Assembly: GCA_910574455.1 (NCBI GenBank)
Contig: CAJSYZ010000003.1
Span: 1,054,001 to 1,118,000, forward strand
Source of the DNA: Trichaptum fuscoviolaceum
Taxonomy: Eukaryota; Basidiomycota; Agaricomycetes; Hymenochaetales; Trichaptaceae
Direction of reading: 5' to 3'
DNA length: 64,000 bases
Below, one piece after another: positions 46,519 through 60,418 of the stretch. Position 1 is the first letter of the stretch, and every line of letters begins with the position of its first letter. The notes beneath the pieces were generated by a model that was given only the letters and a program-made list of their open reading frames with translations, made no database searches and was not told the DNA's origin. Both the position numbers and the translations under genes were made by a program.

Positions 46519-46981
46519 GTGTGGATCGTTATTACTGTCTTATTATTGTAAGTTCGCAGTATCCATAACGGACGAGTAGCTGATCGTGATGTTTCTAACA
46601 GATATACTGATAATGGCAATACGATATTCAAAGTACTTCATGTTCCGGACCGTAATCAATGATGTCTACAGTAAGTGAACGAGTGTGCCGCGCAATATGT
46701 GTTATTTGTTATTATACGAAGGCGTGAAGTGTGATCAAATAGCCTCCTTGTTATCAGATGTAGAAAGAATGCGATATCATTGGTAGACCTGCAGTCGATT
46801 CTACTAATAACGGTCCCATAAGGTTGGGTCGACCGGAAAAGGCGCGTCAATTCAGTCGGCTTCCGGCTGGCCATGCGCAGTAGCTTCCGCATTTCCTCTA
46901 TATACCTCTGGATAGGTATGGTCAACTTCCGCGTCTTTCCTCTGCCAAGCACCAAGGACAACGACAGGCAAGAGTCAGGAT
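46519..46981. other. Intergenic, promoter side of the dioxygenase gene
   Basis: A TATATA at about 46902 lies roughly 80 nt before the next ATG. No other feature is seen. Confidence 0.5.
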
Positions 46982-48499
46982 ATGAAGTTCTTCCCGAACC
47001 TCATTGCAGCCACTCTTTTGGTAGCTGGCTTGGCTACCGGTAGATATCAGTATCATGGATCAAATTATAATCCGGTAATGAACCTTCATCTATGATATAG
47101 GCCACCCAGAGGAGTTCACTGAGAGGATTACTGGCGCGGAGCTCGCTAAGAGGCAGGTTTGTGCATATCAGCCTTATACGTCATTGCGGCACAGAGATGT
47201 TGTCTAACAAATTCTTCAGCATCTAGCTCAGAAGCGCCACATAGCTGCAAGGAGCTGTTCGTCCTCGATCAACGCGTTCCATACGAAACGACGTGCGAAA
47301 CGAGGCTTGAGTGATCAGTTCCCACTCGCCGGCTCAAATTCTCCATCGCAGAATAATCTTCAGAGTGTGAGTTGTCCTCTTGTTTAAGAGGTACTACTAA
47401 TGTTCTAATGATGATCTTTTAGTACACTTGTGTTACTGCTCCTGAGATCGAGGAGGGGCCTTACTACGTGAACAACGAACTCATTCGACACGACCTACGG
47501 GAGGATCAAAAGTAATCTGGCACTTCTTGTGAGATTTTACTACTTTGCTGACCCTTTGCTCGTTATTAGGGGAATAAGCCTTCAATTAGACGTAGGGGTA
47601 ATCGATACCGCTACATGCAAGCCGATTCCCAACGCTTTCATAGAAATTTGGGGCGGTCAGTAGTTTCGATCTGATTCGGACAACGAACTAATGCACATTG
47701 TAGCAAATGCAACTGGCGTTTACGGCGCTTTCGAGAGCAATGCCAATGGCGAACCGCCAAGCGGACCTGGCAGGGGCCCACCGAATAGAGATGACCCACG
47801 TCCCCCACATAGGCCTCCAGGTCGCCCCGGAAGTCCGCCGCCAGGAGGTCCGCGTGGGGGCCCACCTATGTCGAGTAGTAACACATGGTTGCGCGGCGGT
47901 TCCGCGACGGGTGAGGATGGTACTGTCGAGCTGTGGACAATCTACCCGGGGTTCTATGCCGGTAGGACCATTCATTTACACTTGATGGTCTATATGGGCT
48001 GGGAGGAGGTTGACGGGTTTGTAACTTCTGCAAATCTATCGAGTACACCTCACGAACTCCCAACAGGACACTTGTATCACACTCCGGAAGTCTCAAACAT
48101 ATCGGCCAACTATTTTTCGATGAGGCCTGGAATGACAAGGTCCTCAATACTGAGTCTTACCTTGCTAACAAAGGTCGCCGCACGCTGAACACAGAAGACC
48201 ATGACTTTAAGATCGCATCGATTGACGGAAGCAGCGCAATTGTGCAGTATGTCTTGTCTTACTATCTGAGAATTCTTGATCCAAATGATTTCTGTCGTAG
48301 AATCGAACGTCTCGGAGAAGACATTAGCGACGGTTTACTTGGTTTCATAAGTATGCTGTCCTATAAAAATTTCTTCCAGATAAAATTCTAACTCTTACTA
48401 TCATCAGCTATTGGAATCGATACTTCCGCAGACTATGCAATTGGTTCGAACAACTACAACAACGTAACTGATGCATCTTCCCAAGAAGTTGATATATAA
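46982..48499 (+). CDS. Secreted intradiol ring-cleavage dioxygenase-like protein with Pro/Gly-rich insertion
   Basis: Nine exons (46982..47039, 47101..47156, 47220..47366, 47423..47511, 47570..47655, 47704..48016, 48067..48246, 48301..48350, 48408..48499) encode 356 aa. A signal peptide (MKFFPNLIAATLLVAGLA) and a propeptide-like basic region precede the catalytic fold: EEGPYYVNNELIR, PIPNAFIEIWGANATGVYGAF (first iron Tyr), NTWLRGG, TIYPGFYAGRTIHLHLMVY (second Tyr and two His ligands), GQLFFDEAWND. These non-haem Fe(III) enzymes open catechol rings; secreted fungal forms may act on lignin-derived aromatics. A Pro/Gly-rich insertion of about 45 residues sits between the first Tyr and the RGG loop. 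All introns are 50-64 nt. Confidence 0.9.
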
Positions 48500-48949
48500 A
48501 TGCATTCTCGCATTCCATTTCTTTCGGTGTACTTATATGTGATGTACTAGCTAAGGGCTGAAATGTATCGCTCTGTTCCATTGCTTCCATACATCCATGA
48601 TGATGATGGGTAGAGAATGCAGTGTGACTAGTATATGTCGAAGAGAATATAAATTGACATCTCCAGCAAATGCATTATCACGAACGCACAAGATGTGAGT
48701 ATAAACTCAATTTATTCTAGTCCCGTCATACTTCTGGACAATGCAAGTGAGTGTTTTATCGTTCTTTTTATTGATAAAGAAATATTGCATGCGGATTTTC
48801 TCTGTTCAACACGCCTCAGTAAATACTCGGTTGCCAGATTAGGGCAATTCAAGTTGAAGCTTCCAAAGAGTCAAGACACCGTGCAACTCATTTAGAGACT
48901 TTACTATTGCTCACCTAGACGGATATTCTGAAGATCATAACGAAGGAGA
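48500..48949. other. Intergenic
   Basis: AT-rich. It contains TTCAAGTTGAA at 48848-48858, about 100 nt before the RVB1 start. No gene is seen. Confidence 0.55.
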
Positions 48950-50696
<1,747 letters not shown>

Positions 50697-53254
50697 GAGG
50701 AGGATTTACCGAGAAAGCGTTAGGCTGTGTACTCAAAAGTATAGTTTAAGTGCTATCACGTTGTTGTGTGTAATGTTGGTTACATTGGTGCCGTACTTCA
50801 TTTAAATTCTTCACTTATATCATCGGTAGCTCATTGTCTTTCGCCAATAGATTTTATGCTATTACTCATGACCATTGTGCTCTGACACAGAATACCTACT
50901 TCATCACCGTGTCTCTATGGAGTTTAATCGCCCATTTTCTTCAGCAAGCGAAGTCGACCGGGCTATTCGGCGGTAGGCAGGCGTTAACATTCACTGTCGA
51001 AACTATGACATTACTTGTTAGAATGCCTCGTGCTTCAAGTTTACCGATTTATTCATTATCATCGTATGCATCATCGGCATGGTTATACGCTCAAGTTGTT
51101 CCAGTTGCTATGATGATTTGAACATATGTTTCAGGCTATCACGGTCTGCCGTCTTTCCTACGACTCTGGAATGTCGCAACAAAACGCATTTGAGCCTAAG
51201 CATCCCTTTCATGGGAACGCAAGCTACTCTAGAGACATCATAGGTATATTAACTTATACCAAATATGTTCTTGCAATTGGTGAAGTGAGGGGAGACTCGG
51301 CGAGTGTTGTAATTTAGAGGGGCAATTTTTTTTACATGTTGAGCTTTTATCAATCCTTTGATTATATTGTCGTGCGGGCTGCGGAATTCATCAAATAGGT
51401 ATGTACTCTCATATTTGTTTTAGAGCACTCACTAATCTACAGACACGTCTGTACGTTAGGCAAATTTCTCAAGCTGGTTAGCAAGTAATCTTCGTTCACC
51501 GGACTCTGACAAAACATTCTTCACGGACTCATCAACTCCTGTCGATGCGCCAAACAAACACAGAAAGACTCAATTCTTGTTTAAAGGTCTAACAGTCATT
51601 AAACTTTGTTAAATATATCTCGGGGTAGTGTCCCGCCTCTGCATCGTGATTTATCACTTGTAATGACGCGCAAAGGTGCTAAACAAGATTAAAACTCCAG
51701 AGAAACTCGCGAATGCTTCACTTGCCTGAAACCTGTCTACGTGCTTTAGATGAACGCTCAACGCACAAACGAATGTCAGGCAGGATAGTCCCGGTTAGTA
51801 CATTATCCCATTCAGAACTTGCCCTGGACTAACACGAATCGATACGGACGAGCCGAACAATAGTACTAAGCCGAAATCTAGCTCGGCAATCGACAATATC
51901 GGCCTCTTTCCAGCAATTTTATTAGACCTAGATCATCTCGGCAAACAAAAACATGTACGACCCACTGGCATTACTGTGCTCTCTCGTCTCCTCCCACAAA
52001 GCGAGTACTGCGGTCGTTACACCAGATCTGAATGTTTCAGGATATTCTCGATCTCGCCCGGGCCATGTAGCATTCGAGCGGAGCGAGATACGGCGTTATG
52101 AACTCGCATTTTCGCAATGCATGCGCGGGGCATGAACTAGAGACGATCGGTAGGTAACCATTCGCTCTCGGTAGCTCGGACAGCCCGCAAGGAATTCTCC
52201 ATACCAGATACCAGACCGCGAGCCCCGACGCTTCAGGTTGTCTGCTGTGGATCGAGCAATATGATCAGCGATGAATTCATGGTGTAAGCCCAACGTTACT
52301 CTTAGAAGAGGTCCCCATTAGTCGGAACTGATTCAGCCTGAGCATCGCAGAATATTTCATAGAAGCACACTGGCAAATGCACGCGTCCCTTTCAAGTTAA
52401 CCATTGACGAATCAAAGAGATACATGCTAGTAAACGGTTTCGATAAGGTTTAGGCTTCCGACTTGACAGGGTCAGTGTGTTCATAGAAAGGATGCGTAAG
52501 CTTTGGCGAGTTGCCTACAGTTTGGAGTTGCTACATAGCCCCGATTGACTGGGCCGGCTTCCGCGTCGGCCACATAACACATACTGTACGTCAAGAGCGC
52601 TTTCGATAAACTGGAGCTGGATTATGAACTGCAACGCCACAGCGGTTGCATTCTCTTCATCGTCTCAGCCGAAATGACAGGGTGGTATACTTCATGACTT
52701 TCCGGACTTTCCTTATATTCCTACGGATTTTTCTGTTCGTCATAGTACGTGTTTCAGGCACCCAAAGGTCGATCACCTCACAGATCCTCTATGTGTTTTT
52801 TTAGCAGGTTCAACTAAGGGATATTGGACTCTCGCTTGAGTATTCAAGGTATGTACATTGGCGCTTGTCATTACGGCACAATTACCTCTACAGAGGGCCG
52901 CCCTGTTCACCAAGAGAGCGGTGCGGATACAGAGATACAACTTGAAACATCTGAAACTTATGTTGCACGGGAGCACCCGACTCCGGCTGGCTTCCGGCAT
53001 TGGGTGGTCAATTGAGTTGCACTGAGTGTGCCGCGCTTGCCTTAATCCAGATAGCCTGGTCTTTCGGCGATAAATGACTGCTCTCTGAGATGCAGGTAGA
53101 TCCAGCTTTTTTTTCGATCTCTCATTCCTACGCTCATTTGAGCCACCCACCATCCTCCCTCTCGTCCGCTCGACGACCCGATTCTAATTCAGATCTTCGG
53201 CTACCGCTTGAGCGCTGGACGACGCTCTTGACACTAGCTTAGCTGCTCAGTGTC
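50697..53254. other. Gene-poor DNA
   Basis: About 2.5 kb with no supported gene. Short frames start at non-ATG codons or lack any feature. Confidence 0.5.
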
Positions 53255-53261
53255 TATATAA
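53255..53261 (+). promoter_or_regulatory. TATA box of the DUF6593-like gene
   Basis: TATATAA lies about 115 nt upstream of the ATG, followed by a CT-rich leader (CACCCCCCTCTTTCTTCACTC), as expected for a strongly expressed basidiomycete gene. Confidence 0.6.
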
Positions 53262-53375
53262 CCACCCCACTGAAGGGTCCTTCGCTCTTTGAAACACCCC
53301 CCTCTTTCTTCACTCTCGCTTTACATCCACACTCACAGTCTTTGACCTAAACTAAGCAACTACACTCGAATCACG

Positions 53376-54204
53376 ATGACGAACTACGGCATGCCCTTCT
53401 TTCTTGAAGACCGTACAGGCGACTTCTTCAACACCGAATACGACGACCTCAACGACCGGCTCTTCTACGGCGTGAACTGCGTGGTGGGGGGCGCCGGCCG
53501 CGCCCCGGGCGCGTCGACCGTCCGCATCTTCGAGCTCGGCTCGCGCACCTCCGCGCACCGCTTCTCGACCGCGTACCCGGGCCGCAGCCCAGCGGTCATG
53601 CTCGACTTTGGCCCGAGAGGGGAGCTGGGCACTGTTCTGTTTGTCGAGCGCGCGGCGGCGTTGCCGATGAGCAATTGGATGAGGAAGAGCATGGCGCTTG
53701 GACGGTACGCAGATCTATACACTTTTCTTGTGTGTGTGTTCCATTTGCTGACGGCTTCTCGCGTCTTCATACCCGGTACATTGTGATCCTTCGCGATTAA
53801 AACTGTGCAGGGCCTTCGAGCGGAAGTTCCGCTGCTCGGACGGGCAGGACTATATTTGGTCGTACACGGGTACTGACGAACACGAATGGACTGTGCGTTC
53901 TTTTTTCACGCTCCGTTTTTCGCTCTTACATTCCATTTAATAAATCTTCTGCGCACTAGTGTACTACCGATAGCGGCTATCTGGCAGCGGAGTACAAGCT
54001 CAAGGTCCCAGAAGAACCAAGCTATCACAATTCTTCAGGCAATATGCTGACCATATACGAAGCGTATGGTCATGTATCGATCGGTCAGCCTTCCTCTATA
54101 CAGTCTTATGAAAGCTTCTTTTCACTAATAGAACTTCTCCTTTCAATACAGAGCTCGTCGCGTCTTTCACTATCATGCGCCACATTAAACGGCACAACTT
54201 ATAG
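53376..54204 (+). CDS. DUF6593-like protein
   Basis: Four exons (53376..53704, 53811..53892, 53960..54083, 54152..54204) encode 195 aa. The layout is that of the basidiomycete DUF6593 family: an N-terminal part on protein display (FFNTEYDDLNDRLFYGV, RIFELGS), then FERKFRCSDGQDYIW, EWTCTTDSGYLAAEYKLK, LTIYEAYGHVSI and a final ELVASFTIMRHIKRH. The family is abundant in Agaricomycetes and has no known biochemical role. No signal peptide is visible. It has a clear TATA box. The family name is from memory of the typical sequence; the gene structure itself is well supported by phase-consistent introns (106, 67 and 68 nt). Confidence 0.78.
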
Positions 54205-55667
54205 TCTCATCGAACTTCATAATCCTCATCTTTATACATTATTAATCTACTTCAACGCTACATCTTGCATTGCATTTTCTAGATCGGACTCGGACTTGAT
54301 CTCCCACACGAACACAAAGTAGTCTATAATTGTACTTCACTAACATCCCCCATCGTACATGCATGTTTTAAAACGTAGATAATTTACTCATTACCGTAAA
54401 ACGCTGTATCTCTTAGCTCTTGGTTGTTCTGTATATAACAGTTCGTGCTATAATGTATAGATCCTTACTCAGCCCGAGTAATACATAGATTTATACTGGT
54501 GGAGGGAAAAAATGGAATCCAGGCTGAATTTCATGTCTACTGTATGTACCCAAGATCCGGGCACTCATTTATCTATTTAGTAGATATTTTCTCCGCCGGT
54601 CAGATACATCATCGGTCAGTAGGATGCTTACGCGCGCATGGTCAGCCCGTAGTACGCGTTCCTGACAGTAAACCACAAATTTGCACAATGGTTTACGGCA
54701 AAGCAAAGCACTGGAGGACGCCGCCGGAGATACCAAGGCGTTCCCGGGCCATTGACACTGGCTGGCTGGTTTGCCGGACTTCAAGCGAGTCGATTATGAT
54801 TGTCCTGCACCGACCCAATATCATGATCGATCATATATATTATATCATTGTCTAGTGACGACGTGGGGCTCGGAAGACGCAGCACCAGTGGTACATCGGA
54901 ATTAAGCACAAATGTGCATGCATTCAATCAAGAGGTTGAGGCTGTAAAGACAATGATGAATGATCGCCCAAGCAACGGCACCGGCTGCGGCTGCCACTGC
55001 GGCGAGTTGGTGTAAGCGATTATGAGGTTTCGATTCTCTGGTGTCTGGCGGTGGCACAGCCCTGTATCAGCATCATCACCAACAACCTATGTACATCGGC
55101 GTTGTCCTTTCGCCTGTCGATCATCTGAAGCGAAGAGAACGGGAGAAGATTGAATGTATGAACAGCCAACCAATACGCTGCCTGAATCGAAGCAAGGTGT
55201 CCGCGGTCGACGCCGTCCGGCAGAGAGCGGGGAAAGGGTAGCTACCCGAGTAGAATGCCTCAACTCGCATCCCATGATGCAAAAAGGTATAACGCATTTT
55301 TCGTTTAGTCCAAGGATTGCCAGTGATGCATTTGAATCCTGAATGGAAGTGAGCATTGACGAAGTGGCGTTAAACGAGATGATTTGACGACCATGGCGAA
55401 TAGGTCGTACGAAGAGTGCAAACCAGACTGAAGCACCGAAATCGTACAATTGATTGATTCGCGGATAAAAGATAAGACAAGGAGCGTACAAATCCATGGA
55501 TCGCGGTGTCTCTGGACAAAATTGATGAGAAAGAAGAGGAAGAAAAAAACTATGCAATAAAAAATCTCCCAACAGATTGGACATGATCGTACTAATGTTA
55601 CAGCGACGCATACCTCCTCAATTGTCCCCAGCGCGGTCTTGCCCCGCCTGAAACAACCGAACCGATC
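54205..55667. other. Intergenic between convergent genes
   Basis: No gene is supported. A minus-strand frame at 55087-55611 (GTG/TTG-type starts available) shows no domain. AT-rich 3' flanks. Confidence 0.5.
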
Positions 55668-57524
55668 TCAGAAGGGCCCGCCGCGCCCTTGGCCACCGCC
55701 ACTTCGGAAGTGGTATGAGAATCCCTGGCCTTGCGAGAAGCCGCCGTTCCCGCCCTGGAAGAACTGCATGAACGGGTGGCCGCCGCCTTGCTGGAAGGGA
55801 TGCCCGCCGGACTGCGCGGTGGGATCGTTCGGGTCGTCGCCGTTGTCGAATCGTTGTCTAAGTTCTGTGAAATTTATATATCCCGTGAGCGAGGGGTTGA
55901 AAGAGAAGAAGAGGGAGACACGGCGCATACCTGGATTGGACAGCACTTCGTACGCCTCGTTGACGGCAGCCATCTTCTCTTCTGAGCCACCCTTGTCAGG
56001 ATGCATGACCTTCGCCATCTTTCGGCTGAGCAATGTTCAGTATCAGTAAACAAAGTCACGATCGAGCAGCATGATCTTGACTTACTATGCCTTCTTGATT
56101 GTTCGGTCATCCGCATCTCTCGCAACGCCGAGAACCTTATAGTAGTCTTTCGATCGCGATTGCTTGAGGAGCCGTTGTGCCTTTTGCAGGCGCTGTGCAA
56201 TCTGCAGAACAATAAGCCAATTTTAGCGCATGACTATGGTATGAGCAATTGCCACTTACATCCTGACTCGATCGACCGCTCAGCTCGAATGCTCTGTCGA
56301 ACACACGTACAGCCTCCTCGTACTGTTCTTTCGCTAGCAATGACTCCCCACGCCCCACCAGGCCGTCGACATCCTCGGAATTCCCCTCGAACCGCAGCAA
56401 CTCCTCGCACCAGAACTCCGCGCGTTTCGGTTGGTCGGTTTTCACGTATGCTTGGCAAAGCCCTCGGAAGATCTCCCTCCGGCGCTCACTCTGCCTAGAC
56501 GGGGAAACTGAAGACGGTAAATTGAGCTGCTCCGCGACTGTGCGCAGCTCGGTCTCGAACTCGTCCGCGAAGCCCGTACCGAGGGGTGACTCCTTGCTCG
56601 AGGTACCATAGAGATGCGACACGACGCCACGCCAGTCGTTCGCCTCCCGGAGCTTGTCCAGCTTTGCAAACGCCTTATCGAACGCCTTTATCCTCCGATG
56701 CAGCTTCGCACACGGTCGCGAGTCGGGGTCGAAATGGAGACACTGCTTCAGCGTCGTCGGCGCCTGCGTCGACTCGGGCAACAGGAAGTACGAGAGCTGC
56801 GCGATCCGCAGGAGGAGCGGCGTCGAGGGCGACGTGAGGTGCGTCAGACGGATCAGATCCCCGACCGCTTGCTGCACGTCGCCGCTTTCGAGCGCGCAGT
56901 CCGCGCGGAGCTGGCGCAACTCGGGCGCGTGCGTCGCGACCTTGAGCGCCTCAGTCGCCGCCTCCACGCACACCTGGTGCAGTCCCGCGCGCTTGCTCTG
57001 CGCGGCCTTCTTGCCCGCGCCTTCGCCCTCGGTCACCTCGAACAGCAGGTCGCCCGCCGCGGTGTCGCCTTTGACCCGTGTGGTGTACCGCTTGAGCATG
57101 TCCCGCGCGGCGGCCCAGTTGCCCTCTCGTGCGTGGATGCGGCCTTTCATGAGCAACGCGCGGTCGAAAGTGCCGCCCGTGATCTCCAGGACCTTGTCAA
57201 AGTCCTGCAGTGCATTCGGGTGCCGGCTAAGCGAATAGTACGCTGTCGCTCGCTTATAATAGAGTAAATAGTCCGCTGGAGATTGCTCTGTAGAATGCAT
57301 AACACATAAGGAACGCCTTTGACATTAACAGGAGCGAGCGACACACCTATAGCCTCTGTATAAGTTCTAATCGCATCGTTGAATTTTCCGGTAGACAAGT
57401 AAACGTTTGCTTTGTCTATTAAAGGTTGTAAACCAGGCGGGTATAAAGCTGAACCTGAACTAGATTGTCCTACTGCAAATGCTGCAGCAATTAAAAGAGA
57501 CAGGCAGGTTGGTAGGATGTGCAT
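55668..57524 (-). CDS. ER-lumen TPR and J-domain co-chaperone (DNAJC3/P58IPK-like)
   Basis: Five exons (57347..57524, 56260..57287, 56086..56201, 55931..56025, 55668..55864) encode 537 aa. A signal peptide (MHILPTCLSLLIAAAFAVGQ) leads into tandem TPR helices (NVYLSTGKFNDAIRTYTEAI, YYKRATAYYSLSRHPNALQDF, GRESLLAKEQYEEAVRVFDRA). A J domain occupies about residues 421-482 with His449-Pro450-Asp451, then a short Gly/Phe tail (GGHPFQQGGGHPF). This order is that of DNAJC3/P58IPK, which presents misfolded proteins to BiP in the ER. The C-terminus is GQGRGGPF, so there is no HDEL/KDEL retrieval signal, as in mammalian DNAJC3. All exon phases agree. Confidence 0.93.
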
Positions 57525-58128
57525 CGTTCAAATTAAAAGCATTACAGGCGACAGGATGAAGTGGGAGGAGGAGAGAGTGGAACGTTGGCCACGTCGCGGT
57601 TGAAGTTTGAGTTATTCGCTCATTTCCTGGTTCATGACACGTACCTGTGACTTTTGATGACTAATACGTGACAGCGGAAGGCTACGGATAGTAGTCGGAG
57701 ATACTGTACCAATTCTTTCGACTAATACTTAGCTCTAAGGTGATAGCTGCTCATCTCTTGAAAGAGGTCAATCGTTCCATGGATCGCGCATGAACATAGA
57801 AACAAGACATTGATTACTACAATCGATCAGAGCACAGTTATTCGCATATCTGCTACACATGTAAGACACAGAGGCGAGAGTTAGTAGGAGGAAACGACAT
57901 GAACAAGTATATGATGGATCGTAGTAACAATGAAAAGAAAGTATCATGACAGATAGGGAAACTAGTCAGAAGAATAGCGGACACGCACATGCGTGTGGAT
58001 GTGGAGGTTAAATAATATTGAGTGGATGAAGGTGAGCTCCATAAATGTAAAGAGAATGAAGTGAAAGAGCCGGAGGAATAGTCCAGTAATCACCAAGAAG
58101 TCACCAACCAATGCGGGGATGGCACAAC
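57525..58128. other. Intergenic
   Basis: Promoter of the co-chaperone gene (minus) and 3' flank of the SH3 gene. No separate gene is seen. Confidence 0.55.
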
Positions 58129-59376
58129 TCAAGCATCTTCCGTTGTTGGCTCATCCAACGATACCAGCTCCAGATAGCCTTCGGGAACAAGCGCATGCTG
58201 CACCTCGCCTCCGCCACCTGAATCCTCTTTTACAACAACCGCCCATCCTACGCCTCCACCCCTGCCAACGACACGCACGATTTGGTCTTCTTGTAGCGCC
58301 ATCTCCGCTGTTCCTTCCGGCTCGAATGCGTAAGCTGCGCGGTACAGCCCAGGCAACAAAGGCGGCTCCTCGCCCTCAGCGTATTCGTCCTCTTCGTACT
58401 GATCCTCGTAATTAAACGACGTCGACTCATCTGCGGGGCTGGACATGTCGAAATTTCGTTCGAAATCACTTCGGCTCGGCATAGCTTCTGGCGTGCGACT
58501 TCCACTGCCGCCTGAACCACCAAAAGGCCAAAACTTGCCCTGCGGCCACCGGAATGAGGCCCAGCCGCTATTCCGCCGGCTGTCTGACGCGTCTGAGGCC
58601 GTTGAGATGATGCTGAGCCGCGGTGCGTCTGGCCCTTGGCCGGTATGGCGTGGGTCCTCTGCATCATAGGCGAAGTCCCTGACTTTGACAGGTGGCGGAG
58701 ATGGCCTGGGTTGCACGGGTGACGACACTACTTGCGACAAACGAGACGCTGTCGAAAGGCGGGAAGCACGGCGTGCTGACATCGATGGTGCACGAGATAC
58801 GGGGCGAGAGGACGGCGCTCCTGATGCGCGTCTTGACACGCTGGGTGATGGGGGAGCGGGGCGAGAGGAGCTGAGCGATGTGTGCTTCATGCGGCGTGGG
58901 GTTACTGGCGCTTCAGGTTCTTGCTCCTTGTCCTTCAGCTCGGTGTTGATTCTTGGGTGAGCGGGGAGAGACGCCCCGTTTACCTTGGGCGTCGATGGTG
59001 ATGGTGGGCGGTCAGGTTTCGACCCGGGCGTCGGAGTGGTAGGGTTCGAGACATTTGTGGAATCACGGAGGGCAGCCGGCTGCGCGTGGCCGTTGACGCC
59101 CGAGTTTACTGTGGATGCTGCGGTCATCGAGGATTTCTTTGGGAGGTGATGGAGCTTGGCTGCGAATTCGCGGGGTTCGAGCGTTGGAGGGGGGACAAAA
59201 GACGAGGATGGTGATGGGAAAGGAGATGCGCTGGCTGGGGAGTCGAGTGTAAGAGAAAGATGTGGTAGGTCTTTTATGCAGCATAAGCAATAGTATAGGT
59301 GGTTGACAAAGGACCACGCACCTTTACTTAGTCGATGATCCGCGTCTCTTTCCGGCTGAACAAGCACAGAGGTCAT
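58129..59376 (-). CDS. SH3-domain protein, NBP2-like
   Basis: Two exons (59322..59376, 58129..59234) encode 386 aa. The 87-nt intron is a multiple of three and open, so the unspliced frame also reads through; the Cys-rich hydrophobic text it would add is out of character, hence the intron call. Most of the protein is disordered Ser/Pro/Arg-rich sequence. The C-terminal 65 residues form an SH3 domain: YRAAYAFEPEGTAEMALQED, GVGWAVVVKED, HALVPEGYLELV. The ALVPE-YLE ending and FEPE-EMAL start resemble yeast Nbp2, a scaffold that brings the phosphatase Ptc1 to MAP kinase modules. Domain is certain, orthology is inferred. Confidence 0.82.
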   Translation of the reverse strand: MTSVLVQPERDADHRLSKGAWSFVNHLYYCLCCIKDLPHLSLTLDSPASASPFPSPSSSFVPPPTLEPREFAAKLHHLPKKSSMTAASTVNSGVNGHAQPAALRDSTNVSNPTTPTPGSKPDRPPSPSTPKVNGASLPAHPRINTELKDKEQEPEAPVTPRRMKHTSLSSSRPAPPSPSVSRRASGAPSSRPVSRAPSMSARRASRLSTASRLSQVVSSPVQPRPSPPPVKVRDFAYDAEDPRHTGQGPDAPRLSIISTASDASDSRRNSGWASFRWPQGKFWPFGGSGGSGSRTPEAMPSRSDFERNFDMSSPADESTSFNYEDQYEEDEYAEGEEPPLLPGLYRAAYAFEPEGTAEMALQEDQIVRVVGRGGGVGWAVVVKEDSGGGGEVQHALVPEGYLELVSLDEPTTEDA

Positions 59377-60418
59377 TGTCCCCCAGCGTCGGTCTAATCC
59401 AAGAATAATAGCAGCCGCAGATAATAGCAACCGCAGTAGTTTAGAGGTTGGGGCTCGAGGCAAGGTTTGAACACACGCTCGCCACAACGTTTTGAGTGGG
59501 CGTCTTTATGTCCGGCGCTCAAATCTATAAGATAATTGTTAGTTCGCTAAATGCGCAAGAGTGTAAGAAGATGTACGAACATTTATTGGAAGCAAGTGGT
59601 GAAAGCTGAGTGTAAGTATCTTCCCATCTCGTTTACTCCCCGAGCTCAAATTAGCAGTCCCAAATTAGGGCCGGCTCTTCGTTGCCTAGTAACCGCCGTG
59701 TTTCCGTGACCGTGGGATTTCGGGGGCGTTTCAAGGCAGAAACTTAAACTCTTGGACACGCCGGTGTGTCAACTCTGGCACTCGCGACATTTATGCAAAA
59801 CACTTTACTCACTCTAAATTTCGAGCTGGCGAAAGGTCAGATCGGATCTGGCATATCCGGCTGCTGGTGTGGATGGCTAAGGGTTGGTGATGGTGGGAGG
59901 TCAAGAGGAAGTGGGGGGGCTTCGACTACCAGCATACCAGTCCTTTATAGTACTCACTCTCTGAGTTTGCGCCGAACAACATGCTTAATATTGTGATCTG
60001 GACGAGCTACGGTGTGCTCGGCGATCCAAGATCGGTGGAGCGAAGATGTCGAATGACGAAGTCTGCCTTCAGTGATTTCTCGACGGTCAAAGAGTTTACC
60101 TGAGATTATAAAGCAGAATTGTTGAATGGCTAGTATTTTCACTCATCGTCGAGCTGGTCTGAAAGCTGTTTCGACTTTGAATACTATACCTGTAGTGAGG
60201 ACTTCAATTTCTATAGTTAATTTGCTACACCTCTCCGTTGATAGATCACCTCAACTTGAGCACATAGAATAGAGCATCTTACAGAAATCGACAGCGAAGT
60301 GCCAGTACTCAGAGAAACGTGCCAAGATGCTCCAATATTGCCTTCTAATGCTACAACAGATTGTTGTTACTATCAATGCATGAAATAATTTAAGAGATTG
60401 CAGTGTTTATGTCCGTTC
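59377..60418. other. Intergenic
   Basis: No supported gene. AT-rich in the right part. Confidence 0.5.
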
